From Thermoplasmata archaeon (GTDB lineage Archaea > Thermoplasmatota > Thermoplasmata > GCA-020350865), in NCBI GenBank assembly GCA_020351895.1, contig CP070672.1, positions 1,487,148-1,507,824 on the forward strand: 20,677 bases of DNA, read 5' to 3'. This document shows, in pieces, positions 1 to 8,300 of this stretch. The notes below the pieces were generated by a model, which was given only the letters and a program-made list of their open reading frames with translations, made no database searches and was not told where the DNA came from. Numbering within the stretch: position 1 is the stretch's first letter; the number at the start of each line of letters is the position of its first letter. The translations under genes were made by a program, and so were the position numbers.

Positions 1-92
1 ATCTATTTATGATATCAATTCAAATGTTCAATTGTAAATAAGACTCCCGTGGCTACATATTTTATCAGAGACTATAAAATCGTTGGGTTTTC

Positions 93-117
93 ATTATCAT
101 GGATGATAATTTTTTTT
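93..117 (+). terminator. Hairpin plus T-run terminator of an upstream transcript
   Basis: Perfect 8-base inverted repeat (arms 93-100 and 103-110, spacer GG) followed directly by a T-run at 110-117. This matches an intrinsic-type terminator for a plus-strand transcript entering from the left. No coding frame that could end here can be identified in bases 1-90: all three plus frames stop by base 41. The two-base spacer means the tip must open to form a real loop. Confidence 0.5.
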
Positions 118-177
118 AGAGCCAGATAATGAGATTTTGTTAGATTGTTTAATGTAGGTTTGGGACGACTTTAAGGG

Positions 178-187
178 GTATAAAGTG
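178..187 (+). promoter_or_regulatory. Candidate archaeal TATA box
   Basis: The element ggtataaagt lies about 25 bases before base 206, the spacing expected for an archaeal transcription start. A transcript starting near 205 would run through the inverted repeat at 314-394. No clear protein-coding gene follows, so the box may drive a non-coding RNA or be fortuitous. Confidence 0.3.
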
Positions 188-313
188 GATTAAAGAGCCG
201 GAAAAATGAGGGTGGTAAATATGCCAGTAATCAATTTAGAATCAAAAATAAAATTATCTTGTTTGAAAATCCAAACAGAAATTATATTAGCCAGTTTACT
301 CATATTTTATATC

Positions 314-394
314 GTCCCCAATTCCCAACCTTCCTCGCATGACTTTTCGCGGCTATCTGACTCGAAAATTTTCCACCTAACCGGGATTGGGGAC
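314..394. repeat. Long-range inverted repeat, possible structured RNA
   Basis: Arms 314-326 (gtccccaattccc) and 383-394 (gggattggggac) pair over 12 base pairs with one bulged T at 323. They enclose 56 bases that include a self-complementary gaaaattttc at 364-373. The C/G-rich stem stands out in an AT-rich stretch. A TATA-like string (tttatat) sits just before the 5' arm on the plus strand. It matches no RNA family I recognise; tRNA, RNase P and C/D-box patterns do not fit. It could also be a remnant of a small mobile repeat. Confidence 0.4.
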
Positions 395-448
395 TTCATT
401 TAATTTAATTCAATTTTATATCTTCATTATGTAAATATAAACCGAGTT

Positions 449-460
449 TTGATAAAAACC
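449..460 (-). terminator. T-run downstream of the GTPase gene
   Basis: Read on the minus strand, GGTTTTTATC lies about 30-40 bases after the GTPase stop codon. Oligo-T runs on the coding strand are typical euryarchaeal terminators. No strong hairpin precedes it. Confidence 0.3.
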
Positions 461-489
461 TTGAGATTTCGGATTAAATCCAGATCCAC

Positions 490-1077
490 CTACTGTTTTT
501 CGGCTTTGCTGAACAGATGAGGCTCGGTTTTTTTGATATACTCCTTTATCATTTTCTTGCCAAGAATCCTGAAGGCTTCCTCTATATTATCCCCTGTTTT
601 AGCGCTCGTAAGCATCCATGGTGCGCCAAATATCTCTTCAAGCCCGGGAATATCCCCAATATCAAACATATGCCCGCCGGTAAGATCGCTTTTATTCGCG
701 ACACACAAAAGGGATATGTTTTTTGGGCCTTCCTTAAACAATGAATCCAACCAGAAGATCAAATTCTCAAGGGTCTTTGGCCGTGTGGCGTCACATACCA
801 AAAATGCACCGTTCATCCCCTGAAAGTGGGACTGATTCAAGATACCGAGTAAATTGGCGTCCCCCATGATGTCATGTATTGAGAATGTAATATTGAATTT
901 CTTATTGTATTTGGGCATATCTATAGAAATGTTCTTTTTCGTGACTTTCGTGCCCATTGTTGTGATATATTGGTCATTGAAGATATCATAAGTGTATTTT
1001 CGAATCAAACTGGTCTTACCCACAGCACTGTCCCCCAATATGCATATCTTCAGGGCGAGGTTCTCCTCCTCAGTCAT
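490..1077 (-). CDS. Ras/Rab-like small GTPase
   Basis: A 195-aa single-domain small GTPase, presumably a cytosolic switch. Numbered from the chosen start, it shows G1 P-loop GDSAVGKTS (15-23), switch I threonine in YITTMG (38-42), G3 D-I-M-G (69-72), G4 NKSD (128-131) and G5 TSAK (157-160). Length and motif order fit Ras/Rab/Rho-type GTPases. Oddities: Asp73 occupies the place of the Ras catalytic Gln after the G3 motif, and there is no C-terminal prenylation cysteine. The frame is open to a TTG at 1125, but the ATG at 1075-1077 has an upstream GGTGAT at good spacing and puts the P-loop at the usual distance. A TATA-like box (1163-1172) lies upstream. No GAP, roadblock or longin gene adjoins it, so the process it controls is unknown. 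Confidence 0.85.
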   Translation of the reverse strand: MTEEENLALKICILGDSAVGKTSLIRKYTYDIFNDQYITTMGTKVTKKNISIDMPKYNKKFNITFSIHDIMGDANLLGILNQSHFQGMNGAFLVCDATRPKTLENLIFWLDSLFKEGPKNISLLCVANKSDLTGGHMFDIGDIPGLEEIFGAPWMLTSAKTGDNIEEAFRILGKKMIKEYIKKTEPHLFSKAEKQ

Positions 1078-1165
1078 GTAAATCATCACCTTCTGGCATA
1101 TCCTGGCTAGGACAAATGAATCCAAGGATCAAATCGATGATCTGCCATTCATTTCCATCAAACAT
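1070..1165 (-). CDS. Possible tiny ORF overlapping the GTPase start
   Basis: A 31-codon frame starting at the ATG at 1163-1165 and ending with TGA at 1070-1072, so its last 8 bases overlap the GTPase start (ATGACTGA). The predicted peptide begins MFDGNEWQIIDLI and ends in an acidic MPEGDDLHD. Stop/start overlap is typical of translationally coupled genes. Against it: the candidate GTPase TATA box coincides with its start codon, there is no obvious ribosome binding site, and no family is recognised. The frame is open upstream to 1279, which may be chance. Confidence 0.2.
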   Translation of the reverse strand: MFDGNEWQIIDLILGFICPSQDMPEGDDLHD

Positions 1166-1172
1166 ATAATAG
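1163..1172 (-). promoter_or_regulatory. TATA box candidate for the GTPase gene
   Basis: The minus-strand element CTATTATATG predicts a transcript start near 1140 and a leader of about 60 bases to the ATG at 1077. Confidence 0.35.
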
Positions 1173-1327
1173 AATTTAGCTGTTAAAATCGAAATTGATA
1201 AAAATATGGATGCGACAATTGGGGTATTTGACGCAGGGCTCTTTGGTCTATTTGGTTCTTCTTTGTATTTTCTTGCCATTTATACCATATTGAGGTTATT
1301 CTATCATTCAAAAACAGGCGACAAATC

Positions 1328-1337
1328 ATTATATTGG
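1328..1337 (+). promoter_or_regulatory. TATA box candidate for the exchanger gene
   Basis: The element attatattgg would place a transcript start near 1355-1360, upstream of the chosen start at 1386. This supports the shorter form of the exchanger over the 1206 start. Confidence 0.3.
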
Positions 1338-1385
1338 GGAACATCATTCTCGATTCTAAATATCGAGATGGAGGATACCGTTTCC

Positions 1386-2438
1386 ATGGAATTGTGGCTG
1401 AGCATTCTTATCTTTATTATAGGTCTGGCGATCCTCATCAGGGGTAGTGATTTTTTTGTTGGTAGCGCCGCTTTTATGGCAAGACATTTTGGTGTGAGTG
1501 AGCTTATCATAGGCCTTACCTTGGTTTCCATGGGAACATCCTTACCCGAGCTGGGGGCATCGGTTTACGCCTCAGCCACAAACAAGGGTGGAATAGCGGT
1601 TGGGAATGTTGTGGGAAGCAACATCGCCAATATCGCGTTAGTTCTTGGCATTTGTCTCTTGCTTCAGCGTATAAAGGTGAGAAAAAAGATGCTGAAAAGG
1701 GACGGTATATTTATGCTAGGTGTCTCTTTACTCTTCACACTTTTTATATTCGGTGGAGTGGTAAGATGGGAGGGACTGGTGCTGATTGTGATCTTTGCAG
1801 TTTATCTTTTCTATTTATACAAGGAAAATAAAGATGAAAGAGAAAGCGAAGCACTACGCAAGGTTATCGAGGAGAGTATCGAAAGGGATCGGCGAATTGG
1901 TGGAGAGATCGCAAAACTCATTATCGAGAAAAAGGATGAGGATGAGAAGAAGGCTGAATTAGAGGTTACTAAAGAAGAAAAGCAGAAAAATCCAGGTCTC
2001 GCCAAGGAGATTTCGAAGTTGATTATTGGATGCCTTGGTGTGATTGTGGGTGCATGGCTTATGGTTGAGATGGCTGTTAACATCTCTGAATCCATGGGTA
2101 TATCCCAAACCGTCATTGGATCTACACTGGTTGCTTTCGGTACCTCAGTTCCCGAGCTTGCAGTGTCCGTAGTAGCCATATTGAAAAGGTATGAACAGAT
2201 CTCTATCGGCAATATCATCGGTAGTAATATATTCAATATCTTATTGGTAATAGGAGCCGCTGCACTTGTTAATGATCTAATCGTGGATAATATGCTTATT
2301 TTTACGAACATCCCCATCATGCTTCTCGTTGCAGCTCTCCTTCTCATATTCATGGCCGCAAGACCGCGACTTTTGCGATGGCAAGGTGGGGTCTTTGTTG
2401 CTATTTACGTGCTTTTCATAATCATGAACTATTGGTAA
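1386..2438 (+). CDS. CaCA-family Na+/Ca2+ (cation) exchanger
   Basis: A 350-aa polytopic membrane antiporter expected to exchange Ca2+ for Na+ or H+ across the cytoplasmic membrane. It has the duplicated CaCA architecture: alpha-1 GTSLPE (50-55) with GSNIAN (77-82), and alpha-2 GTSVPE (252-257) with GSNIFN (279-284), inside two inverted hydrophobic halves. The frame is open back to an ATG at 1206 and has another ATG at 1368. I chose 1386 because GGAGGAT precedes it at 9 bases and the family normally starts at this first TM (MELWLSILIF). The halves are joined by an unusually long charged loop (about 146-206), rich in Glu and Lys and likely helical, whereas many prokaryotic members have a short linker. 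The GTPase is divergent; no operon partner is seen. Ion preference cannot be read from the sequence. Confidence 0.88.
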   Translation: MELWLSILIFIIGLAILIRGSDFFVGSAAFMARHFGVSELIIGLTLVSMGTSLPELGASVYASATNKGGIAVGNVVGSNIANIALVLGICLLLQRIKVRKKMLKRDGIFMLGVSLLFTLFIFGGVVRWEGLVLIVIFAVYLFYLYKENKDERESEALRKVIEESIERDRRIGGEIAKLIIEKKDEDEKKAELEVTKEEKQKNPGLAKEISKLIIGCLGVIVGAWLMVEMAVNISESMGISQTVIGSTLVAFGTSVPELAVSVVAILKRYEQISIGNIIGSNIFNILLVIGAAALVNDLIVDNMLIFTNIPIMLLVAALLLIFMAARPRLLRWQGGVFVAIYVLFIIMNYW

Positions 2439-2439
2439 G

Positions 2440-2453
2440 AAGACCCGAGTCTT
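2440..2453 (+). terminator. Small hairpin after the exchanger gene
   Basis: Five-base arms (2440-2444 and 2449-2453) with a ccga loop lie immediately after the exchanger stop codon, followed by a modestly T-rich stretch. Weak; may not be functional. Confidence 0.2.
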
Positions 2454-2539
2454 ATATCTTCTAGATTTTACAAATACCAAAATGCAGGATATGAATCTCT
2501 TTTCCCAAAATAAGTGAGAAAAATCACCCAAAACCTTCA

Positions 2540-2547
2540 CATATAAG
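2540..2547 (+). promoter_or_regulatory. TATA box of the ABC exporter operon
   Basis: The element catataag is centred about 25 bases before the ATG at 2568, so transcription should start at or next to that ATG. No Shine-Dalgarno motif precedes it. Both facts point to a leaderless mRNA for the ATPase gene. Confidence 0.5.
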
Positions 2548-2567
2548 GATTTCTATTACACCCCGCA

Positions 2568-3497
2568 ATGGCGAAAGCGGTAATATGTTTGGAAAATCTC
2601 ACGAAATTCTTCGGTGAGCTGAAGGCCGTGGATAATGTTTCCCTGGAAATTTTCAAGGGAGAGATATTCGGCCTGCTAGGTCCTAATGGGGCCGGGAAGA
2701 CCACCATAATAAGGATGCTGACAGGTTTGGCGAAACCCACAAGCGGTGGGGCAAAAGTGAGTGGCTATGATATCGTCAAGGATTCTGTGGAGGTTAGAAG
2801 GATCGTGGGGGTGGTGCCCCAGAGCAATGTTCTGGATAGGGAACTCACGGTATACCAGAATCTGGCATTCCATGCCAAACTTCATGATATGAAAAAGAGC
2901 AGATACGAGAAGACCATAACCAGTGTCCTGTCACTTGTCAGATTGCAGGATAGGAAAAACTCCGATCCTCTCACACTTTCCGGGGGCATGAAAAGACGTA
3001 TAACAATTGCAAAGGCCCTGGTACATGAGCCTGATGTGCTATTTTTAGACGAACCCACAACAGGTCTTGATCCACAGTCCAAACATGCATTGTGGGAACG
3101 AATTCAGGCTCTCTCAAAAAAAGGCATAACCATGATCCTGACCACGCACTACATGGAGGAGGCAGAGTTATTATGCGACAGGATAGGCATCATAGACAAG
3201 GGTAAGATAATCGCCTTGGACACTCCCAAGGGGCTGAAAGGGATGCTAAAGGGAGAGGCGGTCATAGAGATCACACATGACGGAGAGCTTAAGGAAGAGA
3301 CCATTTCAAAACTGAGTTTCATCGAGGATTTTGATTGCGTGCATAACACAATGCGGATATATACTTCAAAGAAAAACGAGGCCATATCTTACCTGTTCTC
3401 GAATTTCCAAGATAATATCGTTTCTGTGGATTTCCACGAGCCCACGTTGGAGGATGTTTTCCTTAATCTCACAGGAAAGGAGTTGGGAGGGGATTGA
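2568..3497 (+). CDS. ABC-2 type exporter, ATP-binding subunit
   Basis: A 309-aa ATPase of the DrrA/CcmA-like group that powers an ABC-2 exporter. Motifs: Walker A GPNGAGKTT (38-46), Q-loop Gln85, signature LSGGM (137-141), Walker B VLFLDE (157-162), D-loop following TTGLDP, and H-loop His194. The C-terminal ~80 residues after the ATPase core fit the extension common in this group (DUF4162-like), ending in PTLEDVFLNLTG. The gene is probably leaderless and ends one base before the permease ATG, so the two are surely co-translated. The substrate is not evident; family members export drugs, lipids or polysaccharides. Confidence 0.93.
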   Translation: MAKAVICLENLTKFFGELKAVDNVSLEIFKGEIFGLLGPNGAGKTTIIRMLTGLAKPTSGGAKVSGYDIVKDSVEVRRIVGVVPQSNVLDRELTVYQNLAFHAKLHDMKKSRYEKTITSVLSLVRLQDRKNSDPLTLSGGMKRRITIAKALVHEPDVLFLDEPTTGLDPQSKHALWERIQALSKKGITMILTTHYMEEAELLCDRIGIIDKGKIIALDTPKGLKGMLKGEAVIEITHDGELKEETISKLSFIEDFDCVHNTMRIYTSKKNEAISYLFSNFQDNIVSVDFHEPTLEDVFLNLTGKELGGD

Positions 3498-3498
3498 C

Positions 3499-4248
3499 AT
3501 GAATCCAGCGTTGAGGATTGTTGAAAAGGAAATGTATGTCTACTTCAAGACATACTATACCGAGCTGACCTACGTTATACTCTTCCCTTTTCTTTTGGTC
3601 TGGGCAATGGGTTTAGGTATAGGAGACGAGGTGGATATCAATGGGATACCATATATGCACTTCATAGCACCAGGAATAATCATCATGAGCGTGGTAACTA
3701 CAGCTTTTTTTAACACAGGCTTTATCATGCTTTTTGAGAAGGAATACCAGGGATCCTTTGATGGTGTTATAACATGTCCCATAAGCACGAAAGAGATCGT
3801 GTTCGGAAAGATCCTTGCAGGAACCATAAAAAGCGTTCTAAACGGTATGATCATCGTACTCATCCTTTTAATCGTCATGGAGTACACTCCACCTTGGACC
3901 ATCGTTCTGTCACCGCTGATTTTGTTTGTAACCGGTTTGTTCTTCTCGGCTATTGGTATCATGCTGGGGGTGATTATAAAACGGGGATATCAGCTGGGTA
4001 CCATCGGAAATATCGTGGTTTTTCCCCCCACATTCTTAGGCGGCATCTTCTTTGATATAAATATGTTTCCATCAAATATAACCGCAGCAGCAAGGCTCTC
4101 ACCAGTAACCATGATGATAGACGGCCTAAGAAAACTCATGGTCTTCGGGGATGCCAATATCGCTTTAGAATTGGTGGTCTGTTTCTTTACATCCATGCTG
4201 CTTTATCTGCTTGCAGCAAAGGTATTCGAGAGGGAAGTCATAATCTAG
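3499..4248 (+). CDS. ABC-2 type exporter, permease subunit
   Basis: A 249-aa membrane protein with about six hydrophobic segments, matching the usual length and layout of ABC-2 permeases. Family-like features include the loop EYQGSFDGVITCPIST after the second segment and the later sequence LSPVTMMIDGLRKLM. The frame is open upstream to 3331, but the start at 3499 is clear: GGGAGGGG precedes it and the ATPase stop lies one base upstream. It forms the transport channel for the neighbouring ATPase, probably as a homodimer. It converges on the minus-strand gene ending at 4274, with 25 bases between. The substrate is unknown. Confidence 0.92.
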   Translation: MNPALRIVEKEMYVYFKTYYTELTYVILFPFLLVWAMGLGIGDEVDINGIPYMHFIAPGIIIMSVVTTAFFNTGFIMLFEKEYQGSFDGVITCPISTKEIVFGKILAGTIKSVLNGMIIVLILLIVMEYTPPWTIVLSPLILFVTGLFFSAIGIMLGVIIKRGYQLGTIGNIVVFPPTFLGGIFFDINMFPSNITAAARLSPVTMMIDGLRKLMVFGDANIALELVVCFFTSMLLYLLAAKVFEREVII

Positions 4249-4273
4249 GGGATCACACATCTTTTATAATAAC

Positions 4274-5320
4274 TCAATCCCCTTCATTCTCAAGCATCTC
4301 GTCTTTGCCTTCTGATTCCTCCACATCACCCTCCAAATCATCATCCTCAACCGAAATATCGAACTCATCCTCGTCGTCCTCTTTCAGCAATAATTCTTCG
4401 TCCAAAGCTTTCGGCTTTCCACTGGGCCTTCCCCTCAATCCCAGGAATATCATTACAATTATTAGGACCGCCACAATAATCGTGTAGAAATAAACAACGG
4501 TATAATCTCTTTGTCTGCTGTCGTCCAAAGGAAAATCATCGTACTCATCAGGTTCACCATCGTTATCATCGTCCGTGTCAATGGAATCAGGCACATAATC
4601 CTTGTCCGTATCCTTTGGAAGGGCGGTAGAGTCCTTAAAGTCACTGTTTGATTGTATCTCCACATCATCAGAATAGCCATCGTTATCGTCATCTGGATCC
4701 GTTATGTCTGGATTTAGATCTCCATCTGTATCCAGCATTATTGTGGAGTTTTCTGAGCCAAGATGTAAATGGAAATTAAAATCTGCTATTATTTTAGTAT
4801 CTATGTAGTCCTCATTTGGAATATCAACCCCAATTGTTCCTCCTGAAGTCGCTTGGCTTGAGATACTCAAAACCACCAATAGAGTCATAGGTGTAGATGA
4901 GTCGAGAGTCCGCTGAACTGAAAACTCGGCCTTTCCAAGGACGAATTGGGCAGTGGAAAGCAATGAATCGTTCATTGGATCCAATTGGCTGTTTGCGTTT
5001 CCATCCAGATAAAGATCCAAACTCTCAACATCCGCATCAGATGCTAATCCAGTTCTGTGAAGCATTATAGAGGTTATATTGACTTCTTCTTGATGGGTGG
5101 TGGTTATGGTAATTTGCAGCATGACTATATCATCTAGTTCCTCAGAGTGGGCCTCGCCAATGTATATGGTACTTGGTGCCATATCCTGACCCTTAAGATG
5201 TAAAATTGGAGTGTCAGCGGCTGCAGGGATAAATGGAAGGATTATCAAGGCTAAAATCAGCACCAAAGCAGTTCTCAGGGACCTCATATTCAATAGAATT
5301 CTAGCAAAGGAAATGGCCAT
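4274..5320 (-). CDS. Membrane-anchored surface protein with Ca-binding (TSP3-like) repeats
   Basis: A 348-aa exported protein. A signal peptide (hydrophobic 17-33, likely cleavage after AAA at 33-35) leads to a beta-rich region (36-195) with a DGNANSQLDPMND segment. Two Asp-rich thrombospondin type 3-like repeats follow (about 197-222 and 237-268; DTDGDLNPD, DDDNDGYSDD, DTDKDYVPD, DDDNDGEPDE). A TM helix (about 274-295), a short basic stop-transfer stretch and a strongly acidic cytoplasmic tail (306-348) complete it. The Asp ladders are known Ca2+-binding designs. The start at 5320 has GGTGAGG at good spacing; an internal Met12 is an alternative. A TATA box lies at 5358-5367. It shares the signal-ectodomain-TM-acidic-tail layout with its two giant upstream neighbours. 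No precise function can be assigned. Confidence 0.85.
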   Translation of the reverse strand: MAISFARILLNMRSLRTALVLILALIILPFIPAAADTPILHLKGQDMAPSTIYIGEAHSEELDDIVMLQITITTTHQEEVNITSIMLHRTGLASDADVESLDLYLDGNANSQLDPMNDSLLSTAQFVLGKAEFSVQRTLDSSTPMTLLVVLSISSQATSGGTIGVDIPNEDYIDTKIIADFNFHLHLGSENSTIMLDTDGDLNPDITDPDDDNDGYSDDVEIQSNSDFKDSTALPKDTDKDYVPDSIDTDDDNDGEPDEYDDFPLDDSRQRDYTVVYFYTIIVAVLIIVMIFLGLRGRPSGKPKALDEELLLKEDDEDEFDISVEDDDLEGDVEESEGKDEMLENEGD

Positions 5321-5357
5321 TAAACCTCACCGCTAGGGAAATGAAAATCATTAGACT

Positions 5358-5367
5358 GATATATACT
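5358..5367 (-). promoter_or_regulatory. TATA box for the 348-aa surface protein
   Basis: The minus-strand element AGTATATATC in the 67-base gap between the giant gene and the 348-aa gene would start transcription near 5335, giving a leader of about 15 bases that just contains the GGTGAGG ribosome binding site. Confidence 0.5.
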
Positions 5368-5387
5368 TTTGGTTACTGTCATTATGC

Positions 5388-8300
5388 TCATGGAGGCGGT
5401 GGCGGCGGTGGCGGAGATGGAGGTGTTTCGCCACCAGTTTCTGGCTCCTCCTCGAATTCGTCTTCATCAACGAATTCCTCGTACTCCTCGTACTCGTCTT
5501 CAGGTATTTCCTCTTCTGGTAATTCTTCCTCTACAAATTCCTCCTCAGGTAATTCCTCCTCAGCAAATTCCTCGGTGGGTGGTGCCGCTTCAGGAGCCTC
5601 TTCTGGAGGAGCTTCTTCTGGAGGTAACTCCTCTTCCTCTTTCTTTCTCCTTCTCAATAATAACCACAACAACAGGATCACGACTATGGCTATTATAAGG
5701 GGTAATAACAGCAAGACCCACGGGAACTCATCCTCGGAATCGGTTGTTGCTCCGGCCCAAGGTGATGGAGGGGATTGATTACCTGATTCGTCCACAGCCA
5801 CTATCTGGTAGTAGTATTTCTTGCCTGCTTTAAGGCCTGTGTCTGTATAGGATGTTACACTTTTATCCACGGTCGTTATATTCGTCCATTCACCATCCGG
5901 GTCTGTTGAGCGCTGAATGATATAATGATCCAGATCGGGCTCTGTATTTGCTTCCCAGGTCATCCCAATTTCATCCGTGCCTTTAACATTTAGAATGGGT
6001 TGGGCTGGTTGAGCTGGCCCTTCGGTGTCCACGGTCGCTATCACGGTTATCACTCCAGTGGAGTTTGAAATGTCTGTGGGATAATCGGCTGATATCTTGC
6101 ATGTACCATCGACCGTAACATCCTCTGCAGTGAAGGTCGTGGATGAGCCTGGTCCTGGAGTTACAGTGCCAACCCCTGTGTTATCACTGGACCATGTAAC
6201 ATCAACATCTTCTACATATCCTACAGTCTGATTGTATCCCGCAGCATAGAAGGTATCTGTTTCCGAAGCATCGTAAGTCCTAGTTAATACGATATCTCCT
6301 CCTCCATCGGCTCCGTCCCGAATCATGATTTCGTCTATTCTCGGTGCCAAGACAGTCAAAAGACCAGTTTGATTTGTGATTCCAATGATATATGTGGCAG
6401 TTATGATGCAGGTGCTGTCTGTTGCGACATTCTGTGCCGTGAAGTTTGTCCATAAACCAAGTGGTGTGACCTGTCCTACTGTGATGGCATTGCTTTCCCA
6501 CGTTACCTCAACATCATCAAGATATCCCTCAGTATGATTGTATGCTGCAGCATAGAAATTGTCAATTTCCCATACGATATAGGTGGCTGTTGTCACAACA
6601 GCCCCACCATTATCAGGAGCATCGCGGATTTGGATGTAGTCCACCTTTGGACCAAGTACCGTTAAAATACCTGTTAAATTGGTTAAACTATCATAATACG
6701 CCGTAACTTGACAGGTACTATCTGCACTGACATCTTGGGCTGTAAAGGTTGTAGAAGATGAGCCTGTAGTAGGACTTAGGCTTCCTACACTTGTGTTATC
6801 ACTGAACCATGGATCGGCATTTAAATCTCCAATATAGTCTGCTGTATTATTGAATCCTGCTAAATAGAATGTATCGGTCTCAGAAATCGCATAGGTCATA
6901 TATCCCACCCAATTACCTGCACCACCAGCTGCATCCACGATCATTATATAATCCACAGTGGGATCTAACACAGTTACTGTGGTTGTGTTCTGGTGACCTG
7001 AGTCGTCATCCTCCAGGGTGATAACAGATGAGCCGCCGGTGGTACTGCTTGCGGTTATGACCGACTGGCTCGCCGGGCTTGTAACTGTCACGATGTTGGG
7101 GTCTGCGCTGTCCCATGTGGAGGTTGAAGGAACATCACCGATATAGCCTGCTGTATTGTTGTATTCAGCTCCATAAAATGAGGTAAAATGACCCACAGGA
7201 TAGGTGGGATAGTTGGCGGGATCGCATAGATTGTTTCCTCCTCCACCTGCAGCATCCCTTATCAGGACATAGTCAACAGTTGGCTCCAAGACTGTTACAT
7301 TCGTTATGGCTTGATGCAATAACCAATCCTCCAATGTGATTGTGACCAATCCCCAGGCAGTATCATCACAAGTAATTGTTGAGGTGCTTCCGGTTGGGCC
7401 TGCATCCACGATGGCCGGGTTTTGGCTGGTCCATGTCGAATTTAATGGGACATCTCCTATGAAATCTGCCGTGTTGTTGTACTCTGCACCGTAGAAAGTG
7501 GTTATATGGCCCACAGGATAACTTGGAAAGTTTGCAGGATCAGAAAGATCTAAACCTGCCCCACCAGCAGTATCCCTTATCAAAACATAGTCAACTGTTG
7601 GCTCAATAACAGTGACATCTGTTGTGCTGGATTTAGTAGGATAGGCTCCGTCTGTCAGTGTTATGGTAACAGTTCCCCAGACTGTATCACTACAAGTTAT
7701 TATAGAAGAGGTCCCAGGAGATATCACAGTTACTGTTCCCGGATCACCGCTGTCCCATGTGGATGTTGAGGGAACATCTTCTAGGTAACCTGCTGTATCG
7801 TTGTATCGAGCACCGTAGAATGTGGTTATATGGCCCACAGGATAACTTGGATAGTTAGCAACATTAGAAAGATCTGTGCCTGCTCCAAGGGCAGCATCCC
7901 TTATCAAAACATAGTCAACTGTGGGTTGTAAAACTGTAACATCTGTTGTGTTGGTATTTCCTTGACCGTCATTCGCTGTTATTGTGACAGTTCCCCAATC
8001 TGTATTGCTACAATCAACAGAAGTGGAAGAACCAGGTGTTGAAACTGTTAATATTGTAGTAGTTGGAGGGGTTATTGTCCAATCCACAGAGAGATCTGTA
8101 ACATAGCCAGAAGTATCATTATAGGCTGCAGCATAGAAGGTGGCACTATGTCCTACAGGATAGCTTGGGTAGTTGACAGGATCGCCAAGATCAACACCCC
8201 CTCCACCGGCTGCGCTTCTAATCTGTATGTAGTCAATTACAACCTCTAAAACCGTCACCCGAGCTTGGATTTGATGACCTTCACCATCATCCAAAGTCAC

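Larger units (their letters stand above)
1..489. other. Intergenic region without a convincing gene
   Basis: AT-rich left edge of the window. It holds the terminator at 93-117, a TATA-like element at 178-187 and the inverted repeat at 314-394. A 65-codon frame (206-403, plus) is open, but its product resembles no family I recognise and its end lies inside the inverted repeat, so I do not call it a gene. Confidence 0.5.

Noticed and set aside
327..382. C/D-box guide RNA inside the inverted repeat loop
   Set aside because: A CTGA is present at 357-360, but the C-box candidate (gcatgac) departs too far from RTGATGA and no C'/D' pair is visible.
206..403. 65-codon plus-strand frame starting about 25 bases after a TATA-like box
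   Set aside because: The product resembles no known family, its composition is unremarkable, and its end lies inside the inverted repeat; a non-coding transcript is as likely.
1206..1385. 60-codon N-terminal extension of the exchanger frame
   Set aside because: The family begins at the first TM near 1386, a good Shine-Dalgarno lies just before 1386, and a TATA candidate lies within the extension. It is kept as an alternative start only.
1811..2353. 180-codon minus-strand frame opposite the exchanger
   Set aside because: It lies wholly inside a clear CaCA gene and has a low-complexity Ser-rich shadow composition.
5341..5778. Plus-strand frame rich in Ser and Gly
   Set aside because: It is the antisense shadow of the Glu/Pro tail codons of the giant protein (GAG/GAA read backwards give Ser-type codons).
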